A stretch of DNA of 64,000 bases from contig NZ_CP019427.1 of assembly GCF_009834545.1 (NCBI RefSeq), positions 3,974,001 to 4,038,000 of the forward strand. The letters run 5' to 3'. The position numbers and the translations under genes were made by a program. This document shows, one piece after another, positions 9,291 through 19,707 of this stretch. How positions within the stretch are numbered: the stretch's first letter is position 1; every line of letters starts with the position of its first letter. The notes under the pieces are model-generated. The model saw only the letters and a list, made by a program, of their open reading frames with translations, was not told the origin of the DNA and ran no database searches. The DNA is from Pseudomonas sp. S04 (GTDB lineage Bacteria; Pseudomonadota; Gammaproteobacteria; Pseudomonadales; Pseudomonadaceae).

Positions 9291-10223
9291 ATGGACAGAC
9301 AAACCCTGATGCTGTTTGGCGGGATTGGTGCTTTCCTGCTGCTCGCCTCGCTGATCGGCTGGATCCTCAAGCTGCGCAAGCGCGGTACACCGGACCCGGT
9401 GATCGATAATCTCAACGCGCGGATCAACGCCTGGTGGGTGATGGTGGCGGTGATCGGCATCGCTTTCTGGCTCGGCACCAGCGCGGTCATCCTGCTGTTC
9501 TACGCCGTATCCTTCTACGCCCTGCGCGAGTTCATGACCCTCACCCCGACCCGGCGCAGCGACTACCCGGCCCTGGTGGCGGCCTTCTACCTGGCGCTGC
9601 CGCTGCAGTACCTGCTGATTTATTTCGACTGGTACGGGCTGTTCTCGATCTTCATTCCGGTCTACGTATTCCTGTTGCTGCCGATCCTCGCGTCATTGGG
9701 CGGGGACAGCACGCACTTTCTCGAGCGCGCCTCCAAGGTCCAATGGGGGCTGATGATTGCGGTGTTCTGCGTGTCCCACGTACCCGCCCTGCTGACCCTG
9801 GACATTGCTGGATACGAGGGCCGCAACCTGCTGCTGATCGCCTACCTGGTGATCGTGGTGCAAATGTCGGACGTGTTGCAGTACGTCTGCGGCAAACTGT
9901 TTGGCAAACACAAGATCGCGCCCAACCTGTCCCCGTCCAAAACCGTCGAAGGTTTTATCGGCGGTATCCTCCTGGCTTCCGTGATCGGGGCCGCGTTGTG
10001 CTGGATTACCCCGTTCAATGCCTGGCAGTCGTTCCTGATCGCCCTGCTGATCAACCTACTGGGGTTTGCCGGTGGCATCGTGATGTCGGCGATCAAGCGC
10101 GACCGTGGCGTCAAGGACTGGGGGCACATGATCGAAGGCCACGGCGGCATGCTCGACCGTCTGGACTCGGTGTGTTTCGCCGCGCCGATCTTCTTTCACC
10201 TGGTGCGGTATGGATGGACGTGA
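9291..10223 (+). CDS. phosphatidate cytidylyltransferase (CdsA-like, probably second copy)
   Basis: A 310-residue polytopic membrane protein. The C-terminal CDS signature is complete: SPSKTVEGFIGG, then KRDRGVKDWG and HGGMLDRLDSV. It should convert phosphatidate and CTP to CDP-diacylglycerol. The start is ATG 9291, one base after the acyltransferase stop, with GAGGAG upstream; the frame runs open earlier inside the previous gene. The housekeeping cdsA of pseudomonads sits in the frr-dxr-bamA region, so this copy is probably an accessory one that feeds the phosphatidyltransferase of the same operon. The gene is followed by a hairpin at 10251-10277. Confidence 0.9.
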   Translation: MDRQTLMLFGGIGAFLLLASLIGWILKLRKRGTPDPVIDNLNARINAWWVMVAVIGIAFWLGTSAVILLFYAVSFYALREFMTLTPTRRSDYPALVAAFYLALPLQYLLIYFDWYGLFSIFIPVYVFLLLPILASLGGDSTHFLERASKVQWGLMIAVFCVSHVPALLTLDIAGYEGRNLLLIAYLVIVVQMSDVLQYVCGKLFGKHKIAPNLSPSKTVEGFIGGILLASVIGAALCWITPFNAWQSFLIALLINLLGFAGGIVMSAIKRDRGVKDWGHMIEGHGGMLDRLDSVCFAAPIFFHLVRYGWT

Positions 10224-10250
10224 GTCTGGCGGCTCCTACAGACAGCCGAT

Positions 10251-10277
10251 AAAAAAGGGCGCCATCGGCGCCCTTCT
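10251..10277. terminator. intrinsic terminator, probably bidirectional
   Basis: A stem AAGGGCGCC / GGCGCCCTT with loop ATC, with an A-run before it and T-rich sequence after it. It lies between the convergent lipid operon (+) and ibpA (-) and could serve both. Confidence 0.8.
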
Positions 10278-10290
10278 TCATTGCGGTGAC

Positions 10291-10737
10291 TCAGTGCTGC
10301 AGTGCTGGTTTTTGCTCGCCGTTGATCGGGATGCGTTTGGCTTTCGCCTCTTCCGGCACGATGCGCAGCAGGTCAATACTCAACAGGCCATTGCGCAGGT
10401 CCGCGGCCTTGATTTCGATGTGATCGGCCAGGCGGAACGACAGTTTGAAAGCGCGCTGGGCGATGCCCTGGTGCAGGAAGGTCACGCTGTCGTTGCTGTC
10501 GCGTTTGCCGCCACTGATGGTCAACACGCCTTTTTCGACTTGCAGTTCCAGGTCTTCTTCCTGGAAGCCGGCTGCCGCCACGACGATGCGGTACTGGTCA
10601 TCACCGTGTTTTTCAACGTTGTAGGGTGGGTAGCTGCTGCCGGGCTCGTTGCGCAGCGCAGACTCGAACAGATCGTTGAAACGATCGAAACCAACCGAAG
10701 AACGGAACAGTGGAGCCAGGGAAAATGCGGTACTCAT
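10291..10737 (-). CDS. ibpA: small heat shock protein, Hsp20 family
   Basis: A 148-residue ATP-independent holdase. The N-terminus MSTAFSLAPLFRSSVGFDRFNDLFE is IbpA-like, the alpha-crystallin domain covers about residues 38-130 (YRIVVAAAGFQEEDLELQ; AQRAFKLSFRLADHIE), and a short tail follows. It binds unfolding proteins and hands them to DnaK/ClpB. It is monocistronic, with a terminator at 10251-10277. Control appears to be double: a sigma-32 promoter at 10811-10838 and a ROSE-type RNA thermometer covering the ribosome site (separate entries). Confidence 0.93.
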   Translation of the reverse strand: MSTAFSLAPLFRSSVGFDRFNDLFESALRNEPGSSYPPYNVEKHGDDQYRIVVAAAGFQEEDLELQVEKGVLTISGGKRDSNDSVTFLHQGIAQRAFKLSFRLADHIEIKAADLRNGLLSIDLLRIVPEEAKAKRIPINGEQKPALQH

Positions 10738-10803
10738 GGTTCAAATCTCCTGAAAACAATCAGCAAGGTTTTTTGTCTCCGCGACCCGAGTTCGGCATCG
10801 CGT
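10738..10803 (-). promoter_or_regulatory. ROSE-like RNA thermometer in the ibpA leader
   Basis: In the ibpA leader, CUUGCUGA (10760-10767) can pair with UCAGGAGA (10746-10753), which holds the Shine-Dalgarno AGGAG. One G of the UUGCU stretch is left facing the SD, the hallmark of ROSE elements. A further GC-rich hairpin lies 5' of it (about 10775-10800). ROSE elements of pseudomonad ibpA genes are known to melt at heat-shock temperature; the assignment here is from sequence only. Confidence 0.75.
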
Positions 10804-10810
10804 AACCCTT

Positions 10811-10838
10811 AGATAGGGACCGCTGATTGCATTTCAAG
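10811..10838 (-). promoter_or_regulatory. sigma-32 (RpoH) promoter of ibpA
   Basis: Read on the minus strand, CTTGAAA (10832-10838) is followed after 13 bases by CCCTATCT (10811-10818), close to the sigma-32 consensus CTTGAAA - N13-15 - CCCCATNT. Transcription would start about 65 bases before the ibpA ATG and so include the thermometer. Confidence 0.78.
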
Positions 10839-10857
10839 AGGTTTTCTGCAGTTTTTT

Positions 10858-11817
10858 TCAGGCCGCCTCCGCGACCTGCAAACCCAGCAAACGCGAGACC
10901 TGGTCCAGTTCCGTCTCCCGGCGCATGAGGGTAAACAGCTCCACCGCCTCGGGATAATTGCGGGTCAACATCGCCAGCCATTGCTTCAAGCGACCCGGCG
11001 ATTGGCGCGCGGTCATCTGCGCCTTGGCCTGCAGCCAGAATTCCTGGATCAACGGCAACAGCTCGGCCCAGGTCATCTCCACCACCTCTTCACCCGCCCG
11101 CGCGGCAGCGATCTGTCGCGCCAGGTCCGGGCGCGACACCAGGCCGCGACCCAGCATGATGTCTTCCACTCCACTGATCTCGCGGCAGCGGCGCCAGTCG
11201 TCGACGCTCCAGATATCGCCATTGGCGAACACCGGCACCTTGACCACCTCCTGCACCCGCGGGATCCACTCCCAATGCGCCGGCGGCTTGTAGCCATCCA
11301 TCTTGGTCCGCGCGTGCACCACGATATGCTCGGCGCCGCCTTCGGCCAGCGCCGTGGCACACACCAGCGAACCGTCCGGGCTATCGAAGCCCAGGCGCAT
11401 CTTGGCGGTCACCGGAATGTGCGCCGGAACCGCACGCCGCACATGCTCGACGATCTGGTTGAGCAGCTCGGGCTCCTTGAGCAATACCGCACCGCCACGG
11501 GATTTGTTGACGGTCTTGGCCGGGCAACCGAAGTTCAGGTCGATCACCTGCGAGCCCAGCTCACAGGCCAGCGCCGCGTTTTCCGCCAGGCACACCGGAT
11601 CGGAACCGAGCAATTGCACACGCAGCGGCACGCCGGCTGCGGTCTTGGCACCGGTGAGCAATTCAGGACCGAACTTGTGGAAATAGGCAGGCGTGAGCAG
11701 TTGATCGTTGATCCGGATGAACTCGGTCACGCACCAATCGATACCGCCAACCCGGGTCAGCACGTCCCGCAGGATGTTGTCGACCAACCCCTCCATGGGC
11801 GCCAAGGCAATTTGCAT
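10858..11817 (-). CDS. dusC: tRNA-dihydrouridine(16) synthase
   Basis: A 319-residue FMN enzyme that reduces uridine 16 in the tRNA D-loop. The N-terminus [13 protein letters not shown], the active-site [16 protein letters not shown] and the helical C-terminal domain ([20 protein letters not shown]) match DusC rather than DusA or DusB. The start is set at ATG 11817; a GTG nine bases upstream would add MFS. It converges with nothing nearby, its promoter faces the A+T-rich island, and its 3' end lies close to the ibpA promoter. Confidence 0.9.
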   Translation of the reverse strand: MQIALAPMEGLVDNILRDVLTRVGGIDWCVTEFIRINDQLLTPAYFHKFGPELLTGAKTAAGVPLRVQLLGSDPVCLAENAALACELGSQVIDLNFGCPAKTVNKSRGGAVLLKEPELLNQIVEHVRRAVPAHIPVTAKMRLGFDSPDGSLVCATALAEGGAEHIVVHARTKMDGYKPPAHWEWIPRVQEVVKVPVFANGDIWSVDDWRRCREISGVEDIMLGRGLVSRPDLARQIAAARAGEEVVEMTWAELLPLIQEFWLQAKAQMTARQSPGRLKQWLAMLTRNYPEAVELFTLMRRETELDQVSRLLGLQVAEAA

Positions 11818-12574
11818 GGAAAACACTCAACAAAAATCGTGCGGCAGTTTAGCCGGTTTCGCCGACCAGGGCATGCCGTACCGGTGGACGGTTTCGCGTC
11901 GTTTCGACGAAAAAGCCGAGTTAAACCGTCGACACGCCGCAAAGAAAGTCGGGCTGGCAAAGTAAAAGCACTTTCATATGCATTTACTCCGACGCCCAGT
12001 TAGTGGATGAACATGTTTGAGTGACTCTTTCGAGACATAACGATCTACTTACGTGACGGCAGTTACGGCTCGGTTCGCGAACTGGATAATTTTCTAGAAA
12101 CAAAAATGATGTACAGCATCAGAAGTCACCTGGAGGGGGAGTCTAAATCAAGCATTGTGGCGTGCTTACGCTGCAGGCCTAAAAAGCCGAATCGACCAAA
12201 CACATTGTAGGACTCATCCCTCACAACAAGAGGAAAGTAGAGCGATAACACAGGATAAAGCCGACTCCACAAACTCTCGACAATCGTGAATAGTCAAACT
12301 TGCATTATGAACAAATCAAAACCTCAACGTATCCACCTTAAAAACACAGAACGAGACATCATAGAAAACCATCCAAGACTAATGACTCACGAAAGCAAAA
12401 CAACTGAATTTCATCGACCACGCACCTTAAAACAGAAAACAACATCACCACATCAAGCCAACTTTAACCCACCAAAAACGCAAACTTACGGAGCCACCTC
12501 CAACACCTGAAACAACATAAATACACATAAATACACATAAATACACATAAAACCTCACATACAGGATAGACAAC
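11818..12574. other. A+T-rich intergenic stretch without a convincing gene
   Basis: About 750 bp between dusC and the peptidase E-like gene. From roughly 12050 the base composition falls well below that of the flanking core genes. A 74-codon open frame (12286-12510, +) exists, but it has no recognisable domain and only weak initiation signals. The stretch ends in a 10-bp tandem repeat. It looks like acquired or decaying DNA; no att site, integrase or tRNA is seen beside it. Confidence 0.6.
12514..12551. repeat. 10-bp tandem repeat (ACATAAATAC), nearly four copies
   Basis: Three perfect copies of ACATAAATAC and a fourth partial copy ending in ACATAAAACC, ending about 25 bp before the start of the peptidase E-like gene. 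Changes in copy number could alter the spacing of promoter elements. Confidence 0.85.
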
Positions 12575-13264
12575 ATGACAAAAACCAATAGAGACATTAT
12601 TGTCATCGGAGGCGAATCACCTGAAGAACGAAAGTACATGGCGCCTATTGATGAATACATACGATCACTATCAGAAAAAGCCAACCCTACGATTCTTTTT
12701 ATTTCAACAGCCAATGGTGACGATCCGATCAAGGCCCGCGAGTTCTTTAACAAATATGAAAGTTCAGGCTGCATTGTCATTCAACTGACATTTTTCATAC
12801 CGCCGTTCACGCACGCAGCACATATTTCATCATTGATAGACCAAGCTGACATTATCTACGTCGCTGGTGGCAACACGAGAGCAATGCTCGCCATTTGGCG
12901 GGAATTCGGTGTAACCGACTGTCTGAGAAAAGCGTGGGTAAACGGTAAAATTCTCTGTGGTGTCAGCGCCGGAGCAATTTGTTGGTTCGACTACGGACAC
13001 TCGGACTCTGGAGGAGAATACGCACTGATCAACGGCCTAGGGTTACTCTCCGGAGCACTATGTCCGCACTTCAGCTCAGAGGCCGAACGACATGCATCCT
13101 TCGTCGAGTTAGTGCGTTCAAAAAACATTCACCCTGCCTATGCAGTAGATGATGGCATTGCGCTCCACTTCAAAAATGGCAAATACCATAAAACAATCCG
13201 CAACGAGATGTTACGCAACAGCTATTACATCAATACGGCATACCCACATGTCCGTTCACTGTGA
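12575..13264 (+). CDS. peptidase E-like (S51 family) protein
   Basis: A 229-residue protein of the S51 / class I glutamine-amidotransferase-like fold. The nucleophile elbow is CGVSAGAICWFDYG (Ser near residue 131); ADIIYVAGGNTRAM and YAVDDGIALHF complete the family pattern. PepE enzymes cleave Asp-X dipeptides in the cytosol; the specificity here is not known. An AGGAT ribosome site lies 9 bp before ATG 12575. Its codon use is visibly more A/T-rich (many AAA, ATA, TTT codons) than that of all neighbours, suggesting recent transfer. It appears monocistronic. Confidence 0.8.
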   Translation: MTKTNRDIIVIGGESPEERKYMAPIDEYIRSLSEKANPTILFISTANGDDPIKAREFFNKYESSGCIVIQLTFFIPPFTHAAHISSLIDQADIIYVAGGNTRAMLAIWREFGVTDCLRKAWVNGKILCGVSAGAICWFDYGHSDSGGEYALINGLGLLSGALCPHFSSEAERHASFVELVRSKNIHPAYAVDDGIALHFKNGKYHKTIRNEMLRNSYYINTAYPHVRSL

Positions 13265-13414
13265 ACCCAGAATGCCCACGATATTGTCGCGCCGACACTC
13301 AGACTTAACATCACCCTCATCAATTACCTTGCAACGGCCAATAAAACTACCGTCTGCGTAAACGCTTCTGGATTTACAGTGCGCCCCTTTACCCAGCGCG
13401 CAGGTGTTTTTCAC
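13256..13414 (-). CDS. possible small Cys-rich protein or gene remnant (52 aa)
   Basis: Read on the minus strand from GTG 13414, a frame of 52 codons encodes a peptide with four cysteines (NTCALGKGAHCKS; GRCKVI; SECRRD) ending ILGSQ. It overlaps the 3' end of the peptidase E-like gene by 9 bp, tail to tail. No good ribosome site is visible, and a TAG lies seven codons before the GTG. The residue pattern looks protein-like, so this may be the truncated end of a larger gene. Function unknown. Confidence 0.3.
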   Translation of the reverse strand: MKNTCALGKGAHCKSRSVYADGSFIGRCKVIDEGDVKSECRRDNIVGILGSQ

Positions 13415-13442
13415 TTCCGAGTGGAAGCGCTATCCTGGCGCA

Positions 13443-13477
13443 CAAAAAAACGGCACCGTTGCGGCGCCGTTCGTTTA
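13443..13477 (-). terminator. intrinsic terminator of the ABC importer operon
   Basis: On the minus strand, ACGGCGCC - GCAAC - GGTGCCGT forms a stem with one mismatch, followed by a run of seven T. It lies just after the stop of the solute-binding protein gene. Confidence 0.8.
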
Positions 13478-13487
13478 TCAAGCCAAA

Positions 13488-15230
13488 TTACTTACGCGCC
13501 GCCTCCCACGACTTCAGCAGTTCGGCATAACTCACGGTCTCGCCCTTGGGTTTCTCGTTGGCCAGTTTCGGTTTTGGTGCGCCCGGCTGGTCGAACCAGT
13601 ATTGCGCGTCGCGTTCCGGGTTCATTTTCGGGCCGCAAACCGGTTGGACCTTGGAGCGTTCGAGGCGGGCCATGATGGCGTCCTGGTCCTTGGCCAGGCC
13701 GTCGAGGGCCTGTTGCGGGGTTTTCTCGCCACTGGCGGCTTCGGCAATGTGGCTCCACCACAGCTGGGCCAAGCGCGGGTAGTCCGGCACGTTGGTCCCG
13801 GTCGGGGTCCATTGCACGCGGGCCGGGCTGCGGTAGAACTCCACCAGGCCACCGAGCTTGGGTGCCAGGTCGGTCATGGCCTGGGAGTTGATGTCCGACT
13901 CACGAATCGGCGTCAGGCCGACGATGGTCTTTTTCAGCGACACGGTTTTTGAAGTGACGAACTGGGCATAGAGCCAGGCCGCCAGTTTCTGTTTCTCCGG
14001 CGTCGACTTCATGAACGTCCAAGACCCCACGTCCTGATAGCCCAGCTTCATGCCCTCCTCCCAATACGGTCCGCGCGGCGATGGCGCCATCCGCCATTTC
14101 GGCGTGCCGTCGGCGTTCATCACCGCCAACCCTGGCTTGGTCATGTCGGCCGTAAAGGCGGTGTACCAGAAGATCTGCTGGGCGATGTTGCCCTGGGAGG
14201 GCACCGGCCCGGATTCGGAGAAGGTCATGCCGGCCGCTTCCGGTGGCGCGTAGGCCTTCATCCAGTCGACATACTTCTGTGTCGCGAACACCGCCGCCGG
14301 GCCGTTGGTATCGCCACCACGGGTCACGCTGGAGCCGACCGGGTGGCAATCCTCGACGCGAATGCCCCACTCATCCACCGGCAAGCCATTGGGCAGGCCC
14401 TTGTCGCCCCCACCGGCCATGGAGAACCAGGCATCGGTGAACCGCCAGCCCAGGGACGGGTCTTTCTTGCCGTAGTCCATGTGCCCATACACCCGCTTGC
14501 CGTCGATTTCCTTGACGTCTTCGGTGAAGAACTTGGCGATGTCCTCATAGGCCGACCAGTTCACCGGCACGCCCAGCTCATAGCCGTACTTTTCCTTGAA
14601 CTTGGCCTTCAGGTCCGCCCGCTCGAACCAGTCGGCGCGAAACCAGTAGAGGTTGGCGAATTGCTGGTCGGGCAGTTGATAGATCTTGCCGTCTGGCGCG
14701 GTGGTGAAGGAAAGACCGATGAAATCCTTGAGATCGAGGGTCGGCGAGGTGTAGTCCTTGCCTTCATTGGCCATCAGGTCGGTGATTGATTCGGTTTTGC
14801 CATAGCGAAAGTGCGTGCCGATCAGGTCCGAGTCGTTGACCCAACCGTCATAGATGTTTTTGTCCGACTGCATCTGGGTCTGCAGTTTTTCCACCACGTC
14901 GCCTTCTTGCAACAGGTCGTGGGTCAGCTTGATCCCGGTGATTTCGTTGAAGGCCTTGGCCAGCACCTTGGACTCGTATTCGTGGGTGGCGATGGTTTCC
15001 GAGACCACGTTGATCTTCATTCCACGAAACGGCTCGGCGGCCTTGATGAACCACTTCAGCTCTTCCAGCTGTTGCTCGGCCGTGAGAGTCGAGGGTTTGA
15101 ATTCGCTGCCAATCCATTTTTTCGCGGCGTCTTCATAGGCATCGGCCCAGGCTGCAACGCTCAACCCGCTGAGTGCCAGCATGGCTGCCACTGAAATGCT
15201 ATGTCGCAGCTTATTGTTTTTCTCGAACAT
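13488..15230 (-). CDS. ABC importer periplasmic solute-binding protein (GlpV-like)
   Basis: A 580-residue exported binding protein. A signal peptide spans residues 1-29 (KLRHSISVAAMLALSGLSVAAWADA, cut after AWA). It is much longer than most sugar-binding proteins (about 420) and matches the size of GlpV of the rhizobial glycerol importer. The start is ATG 15230, preceded by CAGGAGGTCTCT; the frame runs open ten codons further. It is the last gene of a six-gene minus-strand operon whose order (ATPase, ATPase, permease, permease, DUF2160, binding protein) is that of glpSTPQUV. Ligand: glycerol or another polyol is likely but unproven. Confidence 0.82.
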   Translation of the reverse strand: MFEKNNKLRHSISVAAMLALSGLSVAAWADAYEDAAKKWIGSEFKPSTLTAEQQLEELKWFIKAAEPFRGMKINVVSETIATHEYESKVLAKAFNEITGIKLTHDLLQEGDVVEKLQTQMQSDKNIYDGWVNDSDLIGTHFRYGKTESITDLMANEGKDYTSPTLDLKDFIGLSFTTAPDGKIYQLPDQQFANLYWFRADWFERADLKAKFKEKYGYELGVPVNWSAYEDIAKFFTEDVKEIDGKRVYGHMDYGKKDPSLGWRFTDAWFSMAGGGDKGLPNGLPVDEWGIRVEDCHPVGSSVTRGGDTNGPAAVFATQKYVDWMKAYAPPEAAGMTFSESGPVPSQGNIAQQIFWYTAFTADMTKPGLAVMNADGTPKWRMAPSPRGPYWEEGMKLGYQDVGSWTFMKSTPEKQKLAAWLYAQFVTSKTVSLKKTIVGLTPIRESDINSQAMTDLAPKLGGLVEFYRSPARVQWTPTGTNVPDYPRLAQLWWSHIAEAASGEKTPQQALDGLAKDQDAIMARLERSKVQPVCGPKMNPERDAQYWFDQPGAPKPKLANEKPKGETVSYAELLKSWEAARK

Positions 15231-15276
15231 AGAGACCTCCTGTATTAGGTTTCGGAGCACGATTGCCGGGTGTCGG

Positions 15277-15549
15277 CTAGCCCCAACGCATCACGACCAA
15301 CAGCCACACCAGGGACAGGCCGGTGGCCACCCAGATGCTCCAGCCGGTAGCGCCAATCACCAGCAAATGCAGGTAGGCGCTGCCGAGAAGACCGATAAAC
15401 AACCGATCACCACGGGTGGTGCTGATCGGTAAAAAGCCGCGCCGGGCGATGCTCGGCGAACGCAGTTCCCAGGTGGTCATGCCCACCAGCAGCAAGGCGA
15501 TGGCGCCGAAGAACAGCGCGGTCGGCTGGGTCCAGTTCATCCACTCCAT
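15277..15549 (-). CDS. DUF2160 small membrane protein (GlpU-like)
   Basis: A 90-residue protein with two or three transmembrane segments (ALFFGAIALLLVGMTTWEL; LFIGLLGSAYLHLLVIG; WVATGLSLVWLLVV). It belongs to the small family found only with GlpSTPQUV-type importers. The start is taken at ATG 15549 with GAGGAG six bases before it; the adjacent ATG 15552 is too close to the ribosome site. It lies between a permease and the binding protein, both within 50 bp. Its exact role in transport is not known. Confidence 0.8.
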   Translation of the reverse strand: MEWMNWTQPTALFFGAIALLLVGMTTWELRSPSIARRGFLPISTTRGDRLFIGLLGSAYLHLLVIGATGWSIWVATGLSLVWLLVVMRWG

Positions 15550-15559
15550 CATCAGCTCC

Positions 15560-16360
<801 letters not shown>

Positions 16361-16368
16361 GTCGGGCC

Positions 16369-17231
<863 letters not shown>

Positions 17232-17235
<4 letters not shown>

Positions 17236-18346
17236 GGCTGCCCCTCGTTGCTGGCGTGCATGGGCAGCAGATAGTCATCGGCGTAGACCATCAGCCACTG
17301 CGCCGGAAAGCTGATATAGGCGGTGCCCTGGGGCACCGGCTTGTCTTCGGCCAGGCGCACTTTGAGCGGCACGCCGCCCAGGTTCAGGGTCATGATCTTG
17401 TAGGTGCCCAGGTCCTCGACATGCACCACCGTCGCTTGCATTGCCTCATCGAAGGGCTCGTCCCAGACATGCACGAACTCCGGGCGGATGCCAACCTTCA
17501 GCGATTTGCCGGCGGCCTCGGCGATGCGCTGCTGCAGACCTTCGGACAACGGCAAGTCGATGTCAGCGAAACCCACGCCCCCGGGACGTGGGCTGACCTC
17601 GATCAGGTTCATCCCCGGGCTGCCGATGAAATAACCGACGAAGGTATGGCTCGGCCGCTCGAACAGCTCGCGCGGGGTACCGAACTGGACGATCTGCCCG
17701 CCGTACATCACCGCGATCTTGTCGGCGAAAGTCGAGGCCTCGAGTTGATCGTGAGTGACGTAGACCATGGTGATGTTGAATTGCTCGTGGATCTGCTTGA
17801 GCTTGCGCCGCAGCTTCCACTTAAGGTGCGGGTCGATCACCGTCAGCGGCTCGTCGAACAGGATCGCCGACACGTCGTCACGCACCAACCCGCGGCCCAT
17901 CGAGACTTTCTGTTTTTCGTCGGCGCTGAGGTTGCGCGCCTTTTTCCCCAGCAGCGCCTGCAGGTCGAGGACCTCGGCGATTTCCTGGACCTTGCTGTGT
18001 ACCCGGGCCTCGGCCATGCCTTGATTGCGCAGGGGAAAAGCCAGGTTATCGAACACCGTCATGGTGTCGTAGACCACCGGAAACTGGAAAACCTGAGCGA
18101 TGTTGCGCTTCTCCGGGGTCAGTTGGTTGACCACCTTGTTGTCGAACAGCACCTGCCCTTCGGAGGGGCTGAGCAGGCCGGAAATGATGTTGAGCAAGGT
18201 CGACTTGCCGCATCCGGAAGGCCCGAGCAAGGCGTAGGCCCCGCCCTGCTCCCAGACATGGTTCATCTCACGGATCGCGTAGTCTTCAGGCCCCGCCGGG
18301 GTGCGGGTGTAGCTGTGGGCGAGGTTGTGCAAGTGAATTTCGGCCA

Positions 18347-18347
<1 letters not shown>
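17232..18347 (-). CDS. ABC importer ATPase (GlpT-like)
   Basis: A 371-residue ATP-binding subunit. Walker A is a canonical GPSGCGKST (near residue 43) and Walker B is ILFDEP. The ABC signature, normally LSGGQ, reads LSADEKQKVS, an unusual degenerate form. The C-terminal 120 residues are a TOBE-type regulatory domain. It overlaps the other ATPase gene by 1 bp and the MalF-type permease gene by 4 bp. A heterodimer with the 364-residue ATPase, which has a normal signature, is implied. Confidence 0.87.
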
Positions 18348-19441
<1,094 letters not shown>

Positions 19442-19485
19442 GGCTCGGCCTTTTTCTTATTGGAGTCAAGCGACCGAGGTGACAG

Positions 19486-19501
19486 AGCGACATTCGTGCC
19501 A
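19486..19501 (-). promoter_or_regulatory. sigma-54 -24/-12 promoter for the ABC importer operon
   Basis: On the minus strand TGGCACG-AATG-TCGCT matches the RpoN consensus TGGCACG-N4-TTGCW at all but one core base, with GG and GC exactly spaced. It would start transcription about 34 bp before the first ATPase gene. A sigma-54 activator gene stands divergently next to it, which supports the call. Confidence 0.75.
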
Positions 19502-19566
19502 GAAATTCCAAAGGCTTGATCTGCCTGGGCTTTGACGAAAAAGAACAGGATGATGGGTTCGCGCCT

Positions 19567-19637
19567 GAACAGAAATGAACAACTTCACCTGCGCAATTGA
19601 ACAGTTGCCGAGTTGACTTTGAACAATTGTGAACAAC
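19567..19637. promoter_or_regulatory. paired upstream activator sites (candidate enhancer)
   Basis: Two 17-bp direct repeats of the form GAACA-N5-GAACAAC (19567-19583 and 19621-19637) lie about 65 and 120 bp upstream of the -24 element. A related ATTGAACAG lies between them. Position and repetition fit binding sites of the neighbouring sigma-54 activator; this is inferred, not shown. Confidence 0.5.
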
Positions 19638-19707
19638 ACTCAATCGATTACGTCGTTGCGTTCGTCCATAACAAAAACAATAAATGTTTGCCCAGGGACT
19701 GCCTGCC

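Noticed and set aside
12286..12510. A 74-codon plus-strand frame in the A+T-rich island
   Set aside because: Low-complexity, Lys/Thr/Pro-rich translation without domain; runs into the tandem-repeat leader of the next gene. Not enough to call a gene.
12514..12551. Tandem decamers as a CRISPR remnant
   Set aside because: Units are 10 bp, directly adjacent, without spacers; no cas gene.
12445..12780. A 111-codon minus-strand frame over the start of the peptidase E-like gene
   Set aside because: Opposite to a better supported gene; the hydrophobic stretch is the mirror of the decamer repeat.
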